The position numbers and the translations under genes are program-made. A stretch of DNA of 64,000 bases, from the NCBI GenBank assembly GCA_025056455.1, contig JANWVY010000005.1, positions 62,001 through 126,000 on the forward strand. The letters run 5' to 3'. This stretch comes from Bryobacteraceae bacterium. Lineage in GTDB: Bacteria; Acidobacteriota; Terriglobia; Bryobacterales; Bryobacteraceae. The stretch's first letter is position 1. The number at the start of each line of letters is the position of its first letter. Under the pieces are notes generated by a model. The model saw only the letters and a list, made by a program, of their open reading frames with translations. It ran no database searches and had not been told where the DNA came from. Shown here piece after piece: positions 36,978-50,823 of the stretch.

Positions 36978-39008
36978 CTATTTTTTCTGGCCGTTCTCTT
37001 TCGCTAGTCGGACTTTCGCACTATCGAGCTTTTTTTGAATCTTGGCAATTTCGGTCGCGTCCTGCTCGCTGACGGGCGTCGCCTCCCATTCTTGGAGCGA
37101 GCGCTGCCACATCAGAATGGCTTCCTTGATTTTTCCTTGTTTGGCGTAGACGTCTCCCAGATGGTCGTGAATGGTTGGATCTTTCGGAGTTCTTTCGAGG
37201 GCGCGTTTCAGATACGTCTCCGCCTCCTCCAAACGGTTTAAGCGAAAGAGCGCCCAGCCTAGGCTGTCAAGGTAAGCGCCATTGTTCGGCTCCTGATCGA
37301 CCGCCTTCTTGATCATCTCGTAGGCCTCGTTCACCTTCATGTTACGGTCTACCAGCATGTAGCCGAGGTAGTTGAGCGCCGAGCTGTGGTTGGGATTCAG
37401 CTCAAGCAGTTTCCGGAACTCAGCCTCCGCCAGGTCGATCTTTTTCATCTTTTCGTACATGGCGCCGCGCATGAAGTGAATGCCCTCTTTTTCTTCCTTC
37501 TCCTCAGAGAGTTTTTCCGCCTCATCGAGGGCTTTGCCCATTTCTGTGTAGTTTTTCGTGCGTTCGTAGATCTGCGCGACGGAAATCCAGGTTTCGCGAT
37601 CTTTCTTGGCGGAAATGAGTTCTTTGGCGAGTTTTTCGGCTTCGTCGCGCTTGCCGGAGTCCGCGGCAATAAATGCGTACATCGACAGGACCGCGCGGTC
37701 CTTGGGGAACTTTTCGCGAGCGGCCCGGGCCTCTTCGAAGGCTTTCGGAATGTCGCGCGCCTGGCGGTAAGTCTCAATGATATGGACCCACGCGCGGGCC
37801 GCTTGATCTTCGTCGAGCTGCTGGATTTGCTTGAATGCTTCAACAGCCTGCGGATACTGCTCAATGGTGCGGTGCAGGTAGCCTAGGCGCTCGAGCAAAA
37901 TGATGCGATTGTTGCGTTCACCTGGATTGTAGTTGCGCTTAGAGGTGGTGGCTAGAATTAGCCGGAGCGCCTCAATGGCTTCAGAAGTCTTGCCTTCGGC
38001 CTCAAGCAAATTCACTTCGTTGTAGCGGATCTCGAGGCTGTTGGGGTCAAGCTCAGCGGCTTTTTTGGCGGCCGCATGGGCTTTTTCAAAGTCCCGCTTC
38101 TGGCGGTAGATCTGCGACATGCGAAGGTGAGGAAGCGGATCACGCGGTTCTTCGGCCGCAAGTTGCTGGAAGAGCTCGAGGGATTCGTCGAGCTTGTCCG
38201 CTAGCAACAGATTCTGCGCAAGACCGCGCTTGATTTCCTGATTGTTGGGCGAAAGCTCTAAAGCTTTGCGCAAGGTGGAAGCGGCGCTTTGATAGTCCCG
38301 CAGTTGTTCATAGGCGGCGGCCAGCGCAACGAACACGCGGACGGAGGGGCTTTTTTCACTTACCTTCTTCAGGAGTTCGGCGGCGGATTTCGTATCGCCG
38401 ACATCAGCGTACACCATGGCCAGCCCAGTCAGCGCTTCCTCATTGTTGCCATCAAGTTCAAGGGCCTTCTTATAAGCTCTTTCCGACTCCGGGGAATTTT
38501 GCGCGACTTTAAAAAGGCGACCCAGCAGCAACCAAGCGCCGAGATCTTTGGGGTTCTTTTCCGTAATCCGCTGGTACTGCTCAATGGCTTTTTTGAGCAT
38601 CTCCTCGTTGATGCGGTTTTGCTGCGCGTCGCCAATCAGACGCGTGTAGATGAAACCCAGCAGCCGCCGCAGATTAAGATCATCGGGGTTTTGCTTAAGG
38701 CCCTCTTCGGCCTCCAGCACAGCCTCGCGGATCCGGCCAGAACGCATTTGCAGTTCCGCCAGCTCTTCCACAATGAATGTCGCCGAGGGGTCAGCTTTGA
38801 GCGCGGCGCGGTAATGGTCGATGGCCTTGTTCAGGTACTCCGCCCGGTTGTTGAACTGGCCGGCGAGCTCGCTGTAGAGGTGGCCCATGGAAAAGTTGTA
38901 GTAAGCCGCCGCCTTGTCTACCTTTTTTTCCGCAGTTGCTGGCTGGCCAAAGGCCGCCGTCAACGCGCCGAGGAAAGAGACCGTTGCTGTGAAGAGTTTG
39001 AGATTCAT
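36978..39008 (-). CDS. Exported TPR-repeat protein
   Basis: ATG 39008 gives 676 residues with a signal peptide (LFTATVSFLGALTAAFG, about 4-20); an in-frame TTG at 39038 would spoil it. The rest is about sixteen tandem TPR units, seen from repeats ending in NP(K/N)D or DPN and from A-x-x-x-L patterns. The last units (ELNPNHSSALNYLGYMLVD) are the most canonical. Such solenoids scaffold envelope or secretion complexes. The protein is probably periplasmic or lipid-side. No partner is encoded next to it, and the tail is Lys/Glu-rich. Confidence 0.85.
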   Translation of the reverse strand: MNLKLFTATVSFLGALTAAFGQPATAEKKVDKAAAYYNFSMGHLYSELAGQFNNRAEYLNKAIDHYRAALKADPSATFIVEELAELQMRSGRIREAVLEAEEGLKQNPDDLNLRRLLGFIYTRLIGDAQQNRINEEMLKKAIEQYQRITEKNPKDLGAWLLLGRLFKVAQNSPESERAYKKALELDGNNEEALTGLAMVYADVGDTKSAAELLKKVSEKSPSVRVFVALAAAYEQLRDYQSAASTLRKALELSPNNQEIKRGLAQNLLLADKLDESLELFQQLAAEEPRDPLPHLRMSQIYRQKRDFEKAHAAAKKAAELDPNSLEIRYNEVNLLEAEGKTSEAIEALRLILATTSKRNYNPGERNNRIILLERLGYLHRTIEQYPQAVEAFKQIQQLDEDQAARAWVHIIETYRQARDIPKAFEEARAAREKFPKDRAVLSMYAFIAADSGKRDEAEKLAKELISAKKDRETWISVAQIYERTKNYTEMGKALDEAEKLSEEKEEKEGIHFMRGAMYEKMKKIDLAEAEFRKLLELNPNHSSALNYLGYMLVDRNMKVNEAYEMIKKAVDQEPNNGAYLDSLGWALFRLNRLEEAETYLKRALERTPKDPTIHDHLGDVYAKQGKIKEAILMWQRSLQEWEATPVSEQDATEIAKIQKKLDSAKVRLAKENGQKK

Positions 39009-39167
39009 TACGAACCGACTTTCTGTGCGCTCGCTCAAGGATCGACCAAAGACAGCGAGACTTCTTCAGTTTGAGTATAGCTCTAAGCAGATAGGACGCA
39101 GCAGCGCGGCCCTTGCGTTGCCACGGATCGAGGCTTGCTAGCGAGGAGGCGCAGCCCCGGACTGCAT

Positions 39168-39719
39168 TTATCGCCTTAGCTCGAAGAAAGACCAGACGTG
39201 ATCGCCGGTGTTCACCTGCTTGCGCAAGGTCCAATGGTTCTGTTCAGCGAAAAAGCGAATCGAGCGAGCATTCCGGACAGGACCCACAACCACGGTGGCG
39301 GTAATCCGAGGGGCCGGGCAATCGGCGAGAAGCTGGTCGAGCAAGGCTTGGCCCACGCCGCGTCCCTGGTAAGAGGGCAATACGCCAAGCTGATCGATTA
39401 AAAGGGGGAACTCACCGTGCTCAAGAAAGATGTCGCGATATTTGCTGGGCTTCATGGCGCGCAGCTGGTCGGGTTCGCGAGTGGTGAGAAAGCCGATGCA
39501 GGTTGGAGAGTCGCGGGCGACATAGCAGTAGCGGGAGCAGCGAATCATCTGCGCATAAAACTCCTCACGGCCGGCGAAGAGAAAGAAACCCCGCTCCTGC
39601 GCCACATTCAGGTCGCGTCCTTCGAGAAGCAAGCTCCGGGCGATGCGAGCCATGGCTGCAGCGTCTTCAACGCGAGCCCGTTCAATTTCGACCACAGCCC
39701 TGGCCCGAATCCTTGGCAA
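39168..39719 (-). CDS. GNAT-family N-acetyltransferase
   Basis: The 183-residue product has the GNAT fold: VEIERARVEDAAAMARIARS at the start, then the acetyl-CoA loop QGRGVGQALLDQLL (about residues 117-130) after IDQLGVLPSY. The late NARSIRFFAEQNHW segment is typical of strand-helix closing. It transfers an acetyl group from acetyl-CoA to an amine, but the acceptor is unknown. The frame starts at TTG 39719; a GTG at 39695 is possible. It lies 9 bp after the cupin gene on the same strand, so the two are probably cotranscribed. Confidence 0.8.
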   Translation of the reverse strand: MPRIRARAVVEIERARVEDAAAMARIARSLLLEGRDLNVAQERGFFLFAGREEFYAQMIRCSRYCYVARDSPTCIGFLTTREPDQLRAMKPSKYRDIFLEHGEFPLLIDQLGVLPSYQGRGVGQALLDQLLADCPAPRITATVVVGPVRNARSIRFFAEQNHWTLRKQVNTGDHVWSFFELRR

Positions 39720-39728
39720 CTGCCGAAC

Positions 39729-40943
39729 TTAGACAATCAACGCCGCGGCATCCGGGTTGCCGGGACCAAAGTGCTTGAGCAAAACCAAGTTTTCTGTGTC
39801 GCTGCGGTTGGTGACAACAACCCCGCGGCGCGCCGCTTCGTAACTAACAAACAGTTCATCCTTGGTCATCTGGCCGTAGCGAATCAGCGTGGGCGTTTCA
39901 ACCTCAAGCTTTCCCACCGAGCCCCAACCTTGAACCACAATCAAGCCGTAGGCCGCAGCGTCTTGGATTTGGACCGAGCGCCGCGGGAAAACGGTGAGCT
40001 CTTTCGCCGAGTAGTGTTTGGTCGAGTAGACGACCCATTTTTCCGAGTAGCCTTCGGCATTCATCTGGGCCTCATCACGCACCGGTTTCGGATGAAAGAG
40101 GCGATGCTTGGCGAACTCGGGATCGACATTCGCCTCCCAATCCAACATGCCCACAATGTAGTCCAAATCGTGATGGTGTTCGGGCGGGACATCCTTGACC
40201 AGCAGATCCCAGGGGACAGTGCGGCCTTCCACGAGCGACTGGAACATGGCAAACACATCGGAGTTGACTTGAGGCTCGTAGGTAACGAGCGAGCCGGGTG
40301 CATGGAGAATGCCCGCGTCAATTTGCCAGCCGGTGCCCGGCTTCAGACGATAGGCCCGGGAGTGATAAAGAATGCCGTTGTCGCCTTCGTTCCATCGCTG
40401 CAAGCAACGGTAAATGTCATCTTTGGTTGTGCCGGGCTCCAGGCCCATGAAGGTGTAAGGAAAATGATTCTCTTTGAAATTGTATTGGGGCGGGAAGTAA
40501 TAGGCCTCAGGTTTACCTTTCTGGTTCACTTTTTTGGCGTGCTCATCCATCTGGTGCATGTGATGGGGGATGGGGCCGAGGTTATCAAAGAACTTGCAGA
40601 GAACGTTCCAGCCGCCCTGTTCGCGCATGACTTCCGCGCCGAGGATTTCATCGCCAATGGTTTCAATCGCGAGCTTCAACAGTACGCGTTTTCCATCGAT
40701 GTCGATATAGCTTAAACCCTCATCCTCAGGCGTACCCGGTCCGTTTGCGGCGTTGGTGGTCGAGGAAAACCAGCGTTCGTCGATGCCTCCGCGATGGGCG
40801 CCCAGAGCGTAGAGATCGCGCGGGTCGAGTTTCAGGCGTCCGCCTGGCATCAGAAAGGATCGCGGCACCCAACAGGGGGCAAGTCGCAGCAAGCCTTCGT
40901 TTCTGGCAAGAGCTTCGCGGAGCAGAGCGGTCGTTTGAGACAT
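39729..40943 (-). CDS. Cupin protein resembling class I mannose-6-phosphate isomerase
   Basis: The 404-residue protein has two cupin-type beta barrels. The first carries the metal-site pattern PIPHHMHQMDEHAKK with AYYFPPQY, and the second GWQIDAGILHAPGSL. The order resembles class I phosphomannose isomerases, which interconvert fructose-6-phosphate and mannose-6-phosphate with zinc. Similarity is partial, so it may act on another sugar phosphate. With the GDP-mannose pyrophosphorylase at 13.5 kb it could feed a GDP-mannose pathway, but that is inference. A GNAT gene follows directly. Confidence 0.65.
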   Translation of the reverse strand: MSQTTALLREALARNEGLLRLAPCWVPRSFLMPGGRLKLDPRDLYALGAHRGGIDERWFSSTTNAANGPGTPEDEGLSYIDIDGKRVLLKLAIETIGDEILGAEVMREQGGWNVLCKFFDNLGPIPHHMHQMDEHAKKVNQKGKPEAYYFPPQYNFKENHFPYTFMGLEPGTTKDDIYRCLQRWNEGDNGILYHSRAYRLKPGTGWQIDAGILHAPGSLVTYEPQVNSDVFAMFQSLVEGRTVPWDLLVKDVPPEHHHDLDYIVGMLDWEANVDPEFAKHRLFHPKPVRDEAQMNAEGYSEKWVVYSTKHYSAKELTVFPRRSVQIQDAAAYGLIVVQGWGSVGKLEVETPTLIRYGQMTKDELFVSYEAARRGVVVTNRSDTENLVLLKHFGPGNPDAAALIV

Positions 40944-41045
40944 GGCAACGCTATTGTAACGCGGCGAGACCCTTGGAGCTGACGGCGCGTAGCGGACTCC
41001 TTCGGTGGGTTACTCCGGCGCCGGGCTCGCGCGGCGCAGGTTACG

Positions 41046-41051
41046 TATAAT
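41046..41051 (+). promoter_or_regulatory. Candidate -10 box for the MocA/DUF6807 pair
   Basis: A perfect TATAAT lies 41 bp before the ATG at 41092. The base run 17 bp further upstream (GGGCTC) is a poor -35 match, so an activator may be needed. Confidence 0.4.
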
Positions 41052-41091
41052 TGCCGTGAGCACTTCGGGCAAGTGAGGCTCCGTTCAAACC

Positions 41092-42374
41092 ATGAACCGG
41101 CGAATGTTTTTTCTTCAAGCGGGAAACGCAGCGACGGCGGCCGTGACGATAGGCGCGGTCGCAGCAAGCGACACAGTCCGTGTCGCCATCCTCGGCGTGA
41201 GAGGCAGAGGACGATCGATTGGTCTGACACTAGCCTCCCTTTCTGGAGTCCAACTGGCAGCTCTTTGTGACGTTGACGATGCCTGCTACGCCCTGGCTGC
41301 CAACGCAATTGAGGCAACGCTCGGGCGACGCCCGCCCCATGTAAAGGATCTACGCCGCTGTTTGGACGATCGCTCGGTGGACGCCGTCGTGATTGCCACG
41401 CCGGACCACTGGCATGTGCCGGCCGCCTTGCTCGCTCTCAAAGCGGGCAAGGACGTCTATGTGGAAAAGCCGCTTTCGCATAACTTGCGGGAAGGCCGGA
41501 TGCTGGTTGAGGCCACCCGCAAGTCGAAGCGCATGGTGCAGGTCGGCATGCAATCGCGCAGCCGGCCCTCTACGCAGCGCGCCGTCGAGGTTGCCCGGTC
41601 GGGCAAGATTGGAAGAGTGTTGATGGCAAAAGCCTGGAACGTGCAACTTCGCAAGAACATCGGACGCAAGCCGGATTCGCCACCGCCGCCTGGCGTCGAT
41701 TTCGACACTTGGACAGGACCCGCGCTGCTGCTGCCCTTCAACGAGAATCGTTATCACTATAACTGGCACTGGCATTGGAACTACGGCACGGGCGACATGG
41801 GCAACGATGGCGTGCACCAGTTAGATATCGCGCGATGGGCCTTGGGGGTCGAGCATCCGCAGCGCGTTACAGGCGTTGGTCGAAAGCTCTTTTTTGATGA
41901 CGACCAGCAGACCCCGGACACAATGAACATCAATTTCGAGTTCCAGGACAAGATGCTCCTTTTTGAGATGCGCATCTGGAATCCCTACGGCCTCGAGGGA
42001 CAGGAAAACGGGGTGGCGATTTATGGCACCGATGGAGTGGTGCAGATTGGCCGCTGGACGGGTCCCTGGGGCTATCGTGTTTATGATGCAAAGGGGAAGC
42101 TGGTGGAGGATCACACCCAGGGTGGCGATGGTCCGGACGACCACCACCTGCGAAACTTCCTGAACTGCGTGCGGAGGCGCGAACAGCCGAACGCAAGCGT
42201 CGAGACAGGCCACCTGTCGGCCTCACTGTGTCATTTGGGGAATATTGTTGCTCGCACCGGGCGCCCCGTGCGGTTTGATCCAGCCACGGAAACCATTTTG
42301 GGCGACGCCGAGGCCCACTCGCTGCTCGGGCGACAATACCGAGCGCACTGGTCCACACCCGTCGCGGAGGGTGT

Positions 42375-42378
<4 letters not shown>
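41092..42378 (+). CDS. Tat-exported Gfo/Idh/MocA-family oxidoreductase
   Basis: The 428-residue protein starts MNRRMFFLQAGNAATAA, a twin-arginine leader with a short hydrophobic core and a probable cleavage near residue 26. A Rossmann domain (VRVAILGVRGRGRSIG), PDHWHVPAALLALKAGKDV and VEKPLSHNLREG are the standard family motifs. The C-terminal domain carries GDMGNDGVHQLDIARWALG. Such enzymes hold NAD(P) tightly, so a folded, cofactor-loaded enzyme could be exported as in glucose-fructose oxidoreductase. It overlaps the next Tat gene by 4 nt. The substrate is unknown. Confidence 0.9.
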
Positions 42379-46911
<4,533 letters not shown>

Positions 46912-47154
46912 GTTGGTGTGTCTCCGTTCCTGCTCGATGTGAATTCGTCGCTCTTAAGAAAGTTCTATAAGGCCGTAATCGTCGGAGCTGTGGAAATGTG
47001 AATATCTTTCTAAATTATACAAAAGAAAATGTTTTGATGTGATTCGTAGATGTGGAAAGAAGCGCTCGAGCGGTGCAGAAAAAGGGGGTTTAAGGGATAT
47101 CCGAAAGTGGAAACAGGGCATTGTTCTTCCTCGCTGTGGAAAGCTGTTCTAAAG
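46912..47154. other. oriC: Part of the probable chromosome origin (dnaA-dnaN gap)
   Basis: The 243-bp gap holds four DnaA-box-like sites in the same orientation: TGTGGAAAT (46989-46997), TGTGGAAAG (47051-47059), AGTGGAAAC (47106-47114) and TGTGGAAAG (47135-47143). An AT-rich stretch (about 47001-47045) lies between the first two. This combination fits an origin with a DNA-unwinding element. The consensus box is TGTGGATAA, so these match seven of nine bases or fewer. Confidence 0.7.
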
Positions 47155-48504
47155 CTAATGGAGTGAATCGGCTAGCTTGTGAAGAATGTTGTTTAATTCA
47201 GGATCTTTGTGACGCAGAGACTCGATCTTTTGGATGGAGTGGAGCACGGTCGTGTGATGCTTGCCACCAAAGGCGCGGCCAATTTCAGGAAGCGAGGCCT
47301 GTGTGAGATCTTTTGCGAGATACATGGCAATCTGGCGCGGGAAAGAGATGTGGTGGGCGTTCGTGCGATGCTTGATTTGAGAGGGCTGAAGGCCGTAGTG
47401 CTCGGCAACGGCACGGATGATACTGTCCATGGTGACTTTCCTTTCGCCGCCTTGAATCAAATGTTTGAGCATCTGCTGAGCCATGCTCAGGGTGATGGGC
47501 GAACCGGTCATCGAAGAGTAGGCGATGAGTTTGATAAGCGCGCCCTCGAGTTCGCGAACATTGGACTTCGTCTTGGTGGCAATAAAGATCCGGACGTCTT
47601 CAGGAAGGTGAACGCCTTCGGCTTCTGCTTTTTTGTCGAGAATAGCCATTTTGGTTTCGAGGTCGGGAGGTTGGACGTCCACCATAAGGCCCCACTCGAA
47701 GCGGGAGCGGAGGCGCTCGACGAGGCCGGGAATCTGTTTTGGCGAGGAATCGCTCGAAATCACAATTTGTTTTTGGTGGTCGTAGAGTTCGTTGAAGGTA
47801 TGAAAGAATTCTTCCTGAGTTCGTTCTTTACCAGCGAGGACGTGAATGTCGTCGATGAGGAGGATATCAGCCGTGCGGTAGTACTGCTGAAACTGCGTCA
47901 TGCGCTCGGTCTTAATGCAAGTGATCATTTCGTTCATGAAACGCTCGCTTGACGTGTAAACGACGCGCATGTTTTGGTGTTGTTGCAGCAGATGTAGGCC
48001 AATGGCGTGCATCAGGTGGGTCTTCCCCATTCCGACACCACCGTAAATGAACAGGGGGTTGTAGCTGCCAGAGGGCTTGTTGGCGACTGCCTTTGCGGCT
48101 GCATGCGCAAACTGATTGCAAGAGCCGACGACAAAGGTGTCAAAGGTGAACTTCGAGTTGAGCTGGTTGGCGCCAAGGGGGCCAAGCAGTGGGGAAGGAA
48201 GCTGCGGAGGAGAGGAGCTGGGCTGGAAGCCGGCAGGGGGGATGGGGACGCTCGTTCTTCCGAGGCGCGACGGCGCAACGACGTAGAAAACCTCGCGGAT
48301 GGGCAACTTCAGTTGGGCGATGGCGCTCCGGACGAGATCGCGATACTCCGATTCCATCCACTCTTTGCAAAAGTCGTAGGGGACACGGACAAAAAGGCAG
48401 TCGTTTTCCAAGCGGTCATACTCTGTGTCGCGAACCCAGTTCTCGAAGGCCTCGGTGCTTATCCCAGAGGCAAGCTGTAGCTTGATTTGTTCCCAGAAAT
48501 TCAT
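47155..48504 (-). CDS. dnaA: Chromosomal replication initiator DnaA
   Basis: ATG 48504, with AGGAAG about 9 nt upstream, gives 449 residues. Domain I opens FWEQIKLQLASGIS. A Pro/Ser-rich linker (about 85-115) follows, then the AAA+ domain with Walker A GGVGMGKTHLMHAIG and Walker B LLIDDIHVLAGKE. The C-terminal DNA-binding domain has LAKDLTQASLPEIGRAFGG and the signature HHTTVLHS, where most DnaA proteins have DHTTVLH. DnaA binds the DnaA boxes flanking this gene and unwinds the origin. Confidence 0.97.
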   Translation of the reverse strand: MNFWEQIKLQLASGISTEAFENWVRDTEYDRLENDCLFVRVPYDFCKEWMESEYRDLVRSAIAQLKLPIREVFYVVAPSRLGRTSVPIPPAGFQPSSSPPQLPSPLLGPLGANQLNSKFTFDTFVVGSCNQFAHAAAKAVANKPSGSYNPLFIYGGVGMGKTHLMHAIGLHLLQQHQNMRVVYTSSERFMNEMITCIKTERMTQFQQYYRTADILLIDDIHVLAGKERTQEEFFHTFNELYDHQKQIVISSDSSPKQIPGLVERLRSRFEWGLMVDVQPPDLETKMAILDKKAEAEGVHLPEDVRIFIATKTKSNVRELEGALIKLIAYSSMTGSPITLSMAQQMLKHLIQGGERKVTMDSIIRAVAEHYGLQPSQIKHRTNAHHISFPRQIAMYLAKDLTQASLPEIGRAFGGKHHTTVLHSIQKIESLRHKDPELNNILHKLADSLH

Positions 48505-48840
48505 CTTCAACCGCTTCCTGAGATGGGGAGTCGCGCACGATTCCCACAAGTTTTCCACATGTTGTGGAAATTTAATTCAATCTCTTCGTCACTGGAGTTG
48601 GTGCGGATGCTTGCCGGTCCGGTAAGGATCACAACACCGGTCTGCAACAGATCTGCGGAAGCTTAGTCTAGCACACAACGCGTGGGGATTCCGCAACAGA
48701 AATCTCACATTTATATCTTTCTTATTTTCATATATTTAATGTTTTTTGGGTTTTTGACAACGGTAGGACGATGAGGGGTTCAGCGGGAGGGTAGGAAGGG
48801 GCTGCGCAATCAAGGGAATTCAAAGCAAGGGAGGGAGTGG
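48505..48840. other. oriC: Second origin-like region upstream of dnaA
   Basis: An inverted pair of DnaA-box-like sites, TTTTCCACA (48551-48559) and TGTGGAAAT (48563-48571), faces each other across 3 bp. A clearly AT-rich stretch (about 48700-48756) follows. The dnaA promoter should also lie here, so the box pair could serve DnaA autoregulation. Together with the dnaA-dnaN gap it would make a bipartite origin. Confidence 0.6.
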
Positions 48841-48869
48841 TTGACATGAAGATGGAATCGGGCCACAAT
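48841..48869 (+). promoter_or_regulatory. Promoter of the tRNA-Gly gene
   Basis: TTGACA (48841-48846), a perfect -35 box, is followed after exactly 17 bp by CACAAT (48864-48869), a four-of-six -10 box. The tRNA begins 19 bp later, which fits a short processed leader. Confidence 0.75.
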
Positions 48870-48887
48870 GAAGGTTCCGCTTTTCGG

Positions 48888-48963
<76 letters not shown>

Positions 48964-50823
48964 AATCCCTCAAACCGCCCGCGGTAAACACCTAATCACC
49001 TGCACGGTACCATTCGGTGTAGGTCATGCTGGGTCAGCCTTCTGAGGATGCTTGACGTAGATATGACCATGACCGGGATTCGAAAGGTGTTCGAACCCAG
49101 GAAAAGGAAGGCTTCTCGGCTGATGCGTTCAATCTGAGTGCGAAACACTCGCGCTCGTCCCGGTGTGGCTGGTGAAGCGTCCTGTGAGGTTGGTTTCGTT
49201 TGTCCAGTTGTACCGCGCGTTTCCAGTTACCAGCGTTAGGCGAGTGTCAACGCGTAAGGCAGAGCGAGCTGTGAGGGCGAACAAGCGCTGCGGGTGACTT
49301 TCGAAGTTGCGAAGGTTGGGGCGCGCTAGCCGAGAATCCCATTGAGGTTGCGAAAGCCATGGTCGATGCTTTTGGAATGCCGAAGTGCCAAAGGACGTCG
49401 AGGGTAAAAGGTAGAGTGGTGCAGGTTGGCGGAGAGTTGGAGCGGCGGTCGTTGAGTTGGGTACAGAGGTGTTCGATCCAGCCGACGGTGCGGGAAGAAC
49501 AGGCGGGTGGCCGTCGGCCAGGCGAGGAATCGCGCCGACGGGCCGAGGGGGTCCGGAGGTTGCGTAGTGGCGGAGACAGAGGGAGGTTGCCGATCGCTTG
49601 AAACAGATCTTACCAAGAATGTTTTGACGGTAGCGATGCCATACGCTGCCGAATGGGAAGGAAAACCTTTGAAGCGACCACCATCGGCGTCGCGAGAAAA
49701 CGGCGGGGAAGAGAAGGAGAAACGGCGGCCGCAGTCGTGAAGCTGGTGAAGTTCTCGCGCGGGTGTTAAGAAGGGCCGTGACAAGAATCAAACAAAAAAG
49801 AATAAAAGTGTTTTGATTCTGCGACATCGACAAATGAAAAGGCTGGCTCGGCTGAGGGCGGCAAGGATCGCTATTCAGGGCGGCGGGCGAAACGAAGCGC
49901 GTTAACCAGCGAACAAATAATCGCGGACCAGTAGAAACAATAAAGACCAGGGTGTGGGTGTGCCGGTTGAAAGCCGTCTACGGCGCTCATCTGTGAGCGA
50001 TGCTTGGCGAGGCCGAAGGCGGTGTGAGTGATTGCTTTGCGGAACAGTTCGCAGAGTGCAGTGGCACGGCGCTCCGGCCAGCCAAGCTGGATAGGATCGC
50101 TACAGAAGATTTTATCGATGTCAACTTCATCAGGTGATTTTGCGATTCGCTCTGCGAAACGGGCTTTTGCACGAGCGCGGCCGATTCGGGTGAGGATTCT
50201 TTTCGTAACGGAATCGATCGCGGTACAGCACGGGCCGCTGGCTGCGGAAGGAGCGGGGCGGAAGCGCTTTGATGGATCGAGGAAAACGAGTTTCGACGCC
50301 TTGTCAACGTCTTCAGGCCCTCCTCGAGGAAGAAACGCCCAAGTGTCGGGCTCCGGCGGATCGCGGTTGGAGGACTCGGAAGAAAGAGACCAGCCGGCAA
50401 GCCGAAACGGAGAGTCAAGGCCTGCGGATAAACTTCGGGAGAGCCGAGCGACAGTTGTCAAGTAGGGTGAAACGGAATTTGTGTGGAGGGTCCGGACCGG
50501 GAAGACGGCGGTACTAGGCTCGAAACCGGTATGCCCTGATCCTCGTCCCGATAGAACATCCGTACTTTTGGTCAACGGGGTTGGAGAAACATGGTGGCGC
50601 TTTCCCAGCTTTGTTGAATCACGTTCAGAGAGATTGGGTTCGGGAGGGGATGCGCGAGATCGGACCTAGCGATCAGGGTAAAGAAGTATCCGCAGAAGTG
50701 ATGCAACAGGCAACACAGGACCCACGATCTTACATTCAGCCTATATTTAGCGAACTGGAGGACGAGGGTGTCGGCGGGGAGCTGCCGCGGCAATAGGAGG
50801 CTGAAAAGGGCGTTGGGGGATGG
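48964..50823. other. 1.86-kb region without a recognisable gene between tRNA-Gly and parB
   Basis: Two minus-strand open frames of 234 codons each (49129-49833 and 49871-50575) fill most of it, but both start at TTG, lack ribosome-binding sites, have biased composition and match no family I know. Overlapping frames on the plus strand are equally long, as in random GC-rich sequence. An AT-rich inverted repeat sits at 49784-49820 (AGAATCAAA / TTTGATTCT). I see no rpmH, rnpA, yidC, mnmE, RNase P RNA or tmRNA signature. Confidence 0.5.

Noticed and set aside
39417-40715. A 432-codon open frame on the plus strand
   Set aside because: It lies antisense to the GNAT and cupin genes, which have recognisable motifs; the frame itself matches nothing and reads like a shadow.
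49080-49100. T-loop-like GTTCGAACC suggesting another tRNA after tRNA-Gly
   Set aside because: Flanking bases do not form a T-stem, and no acceptor or anticodon arm can be built on either strand.
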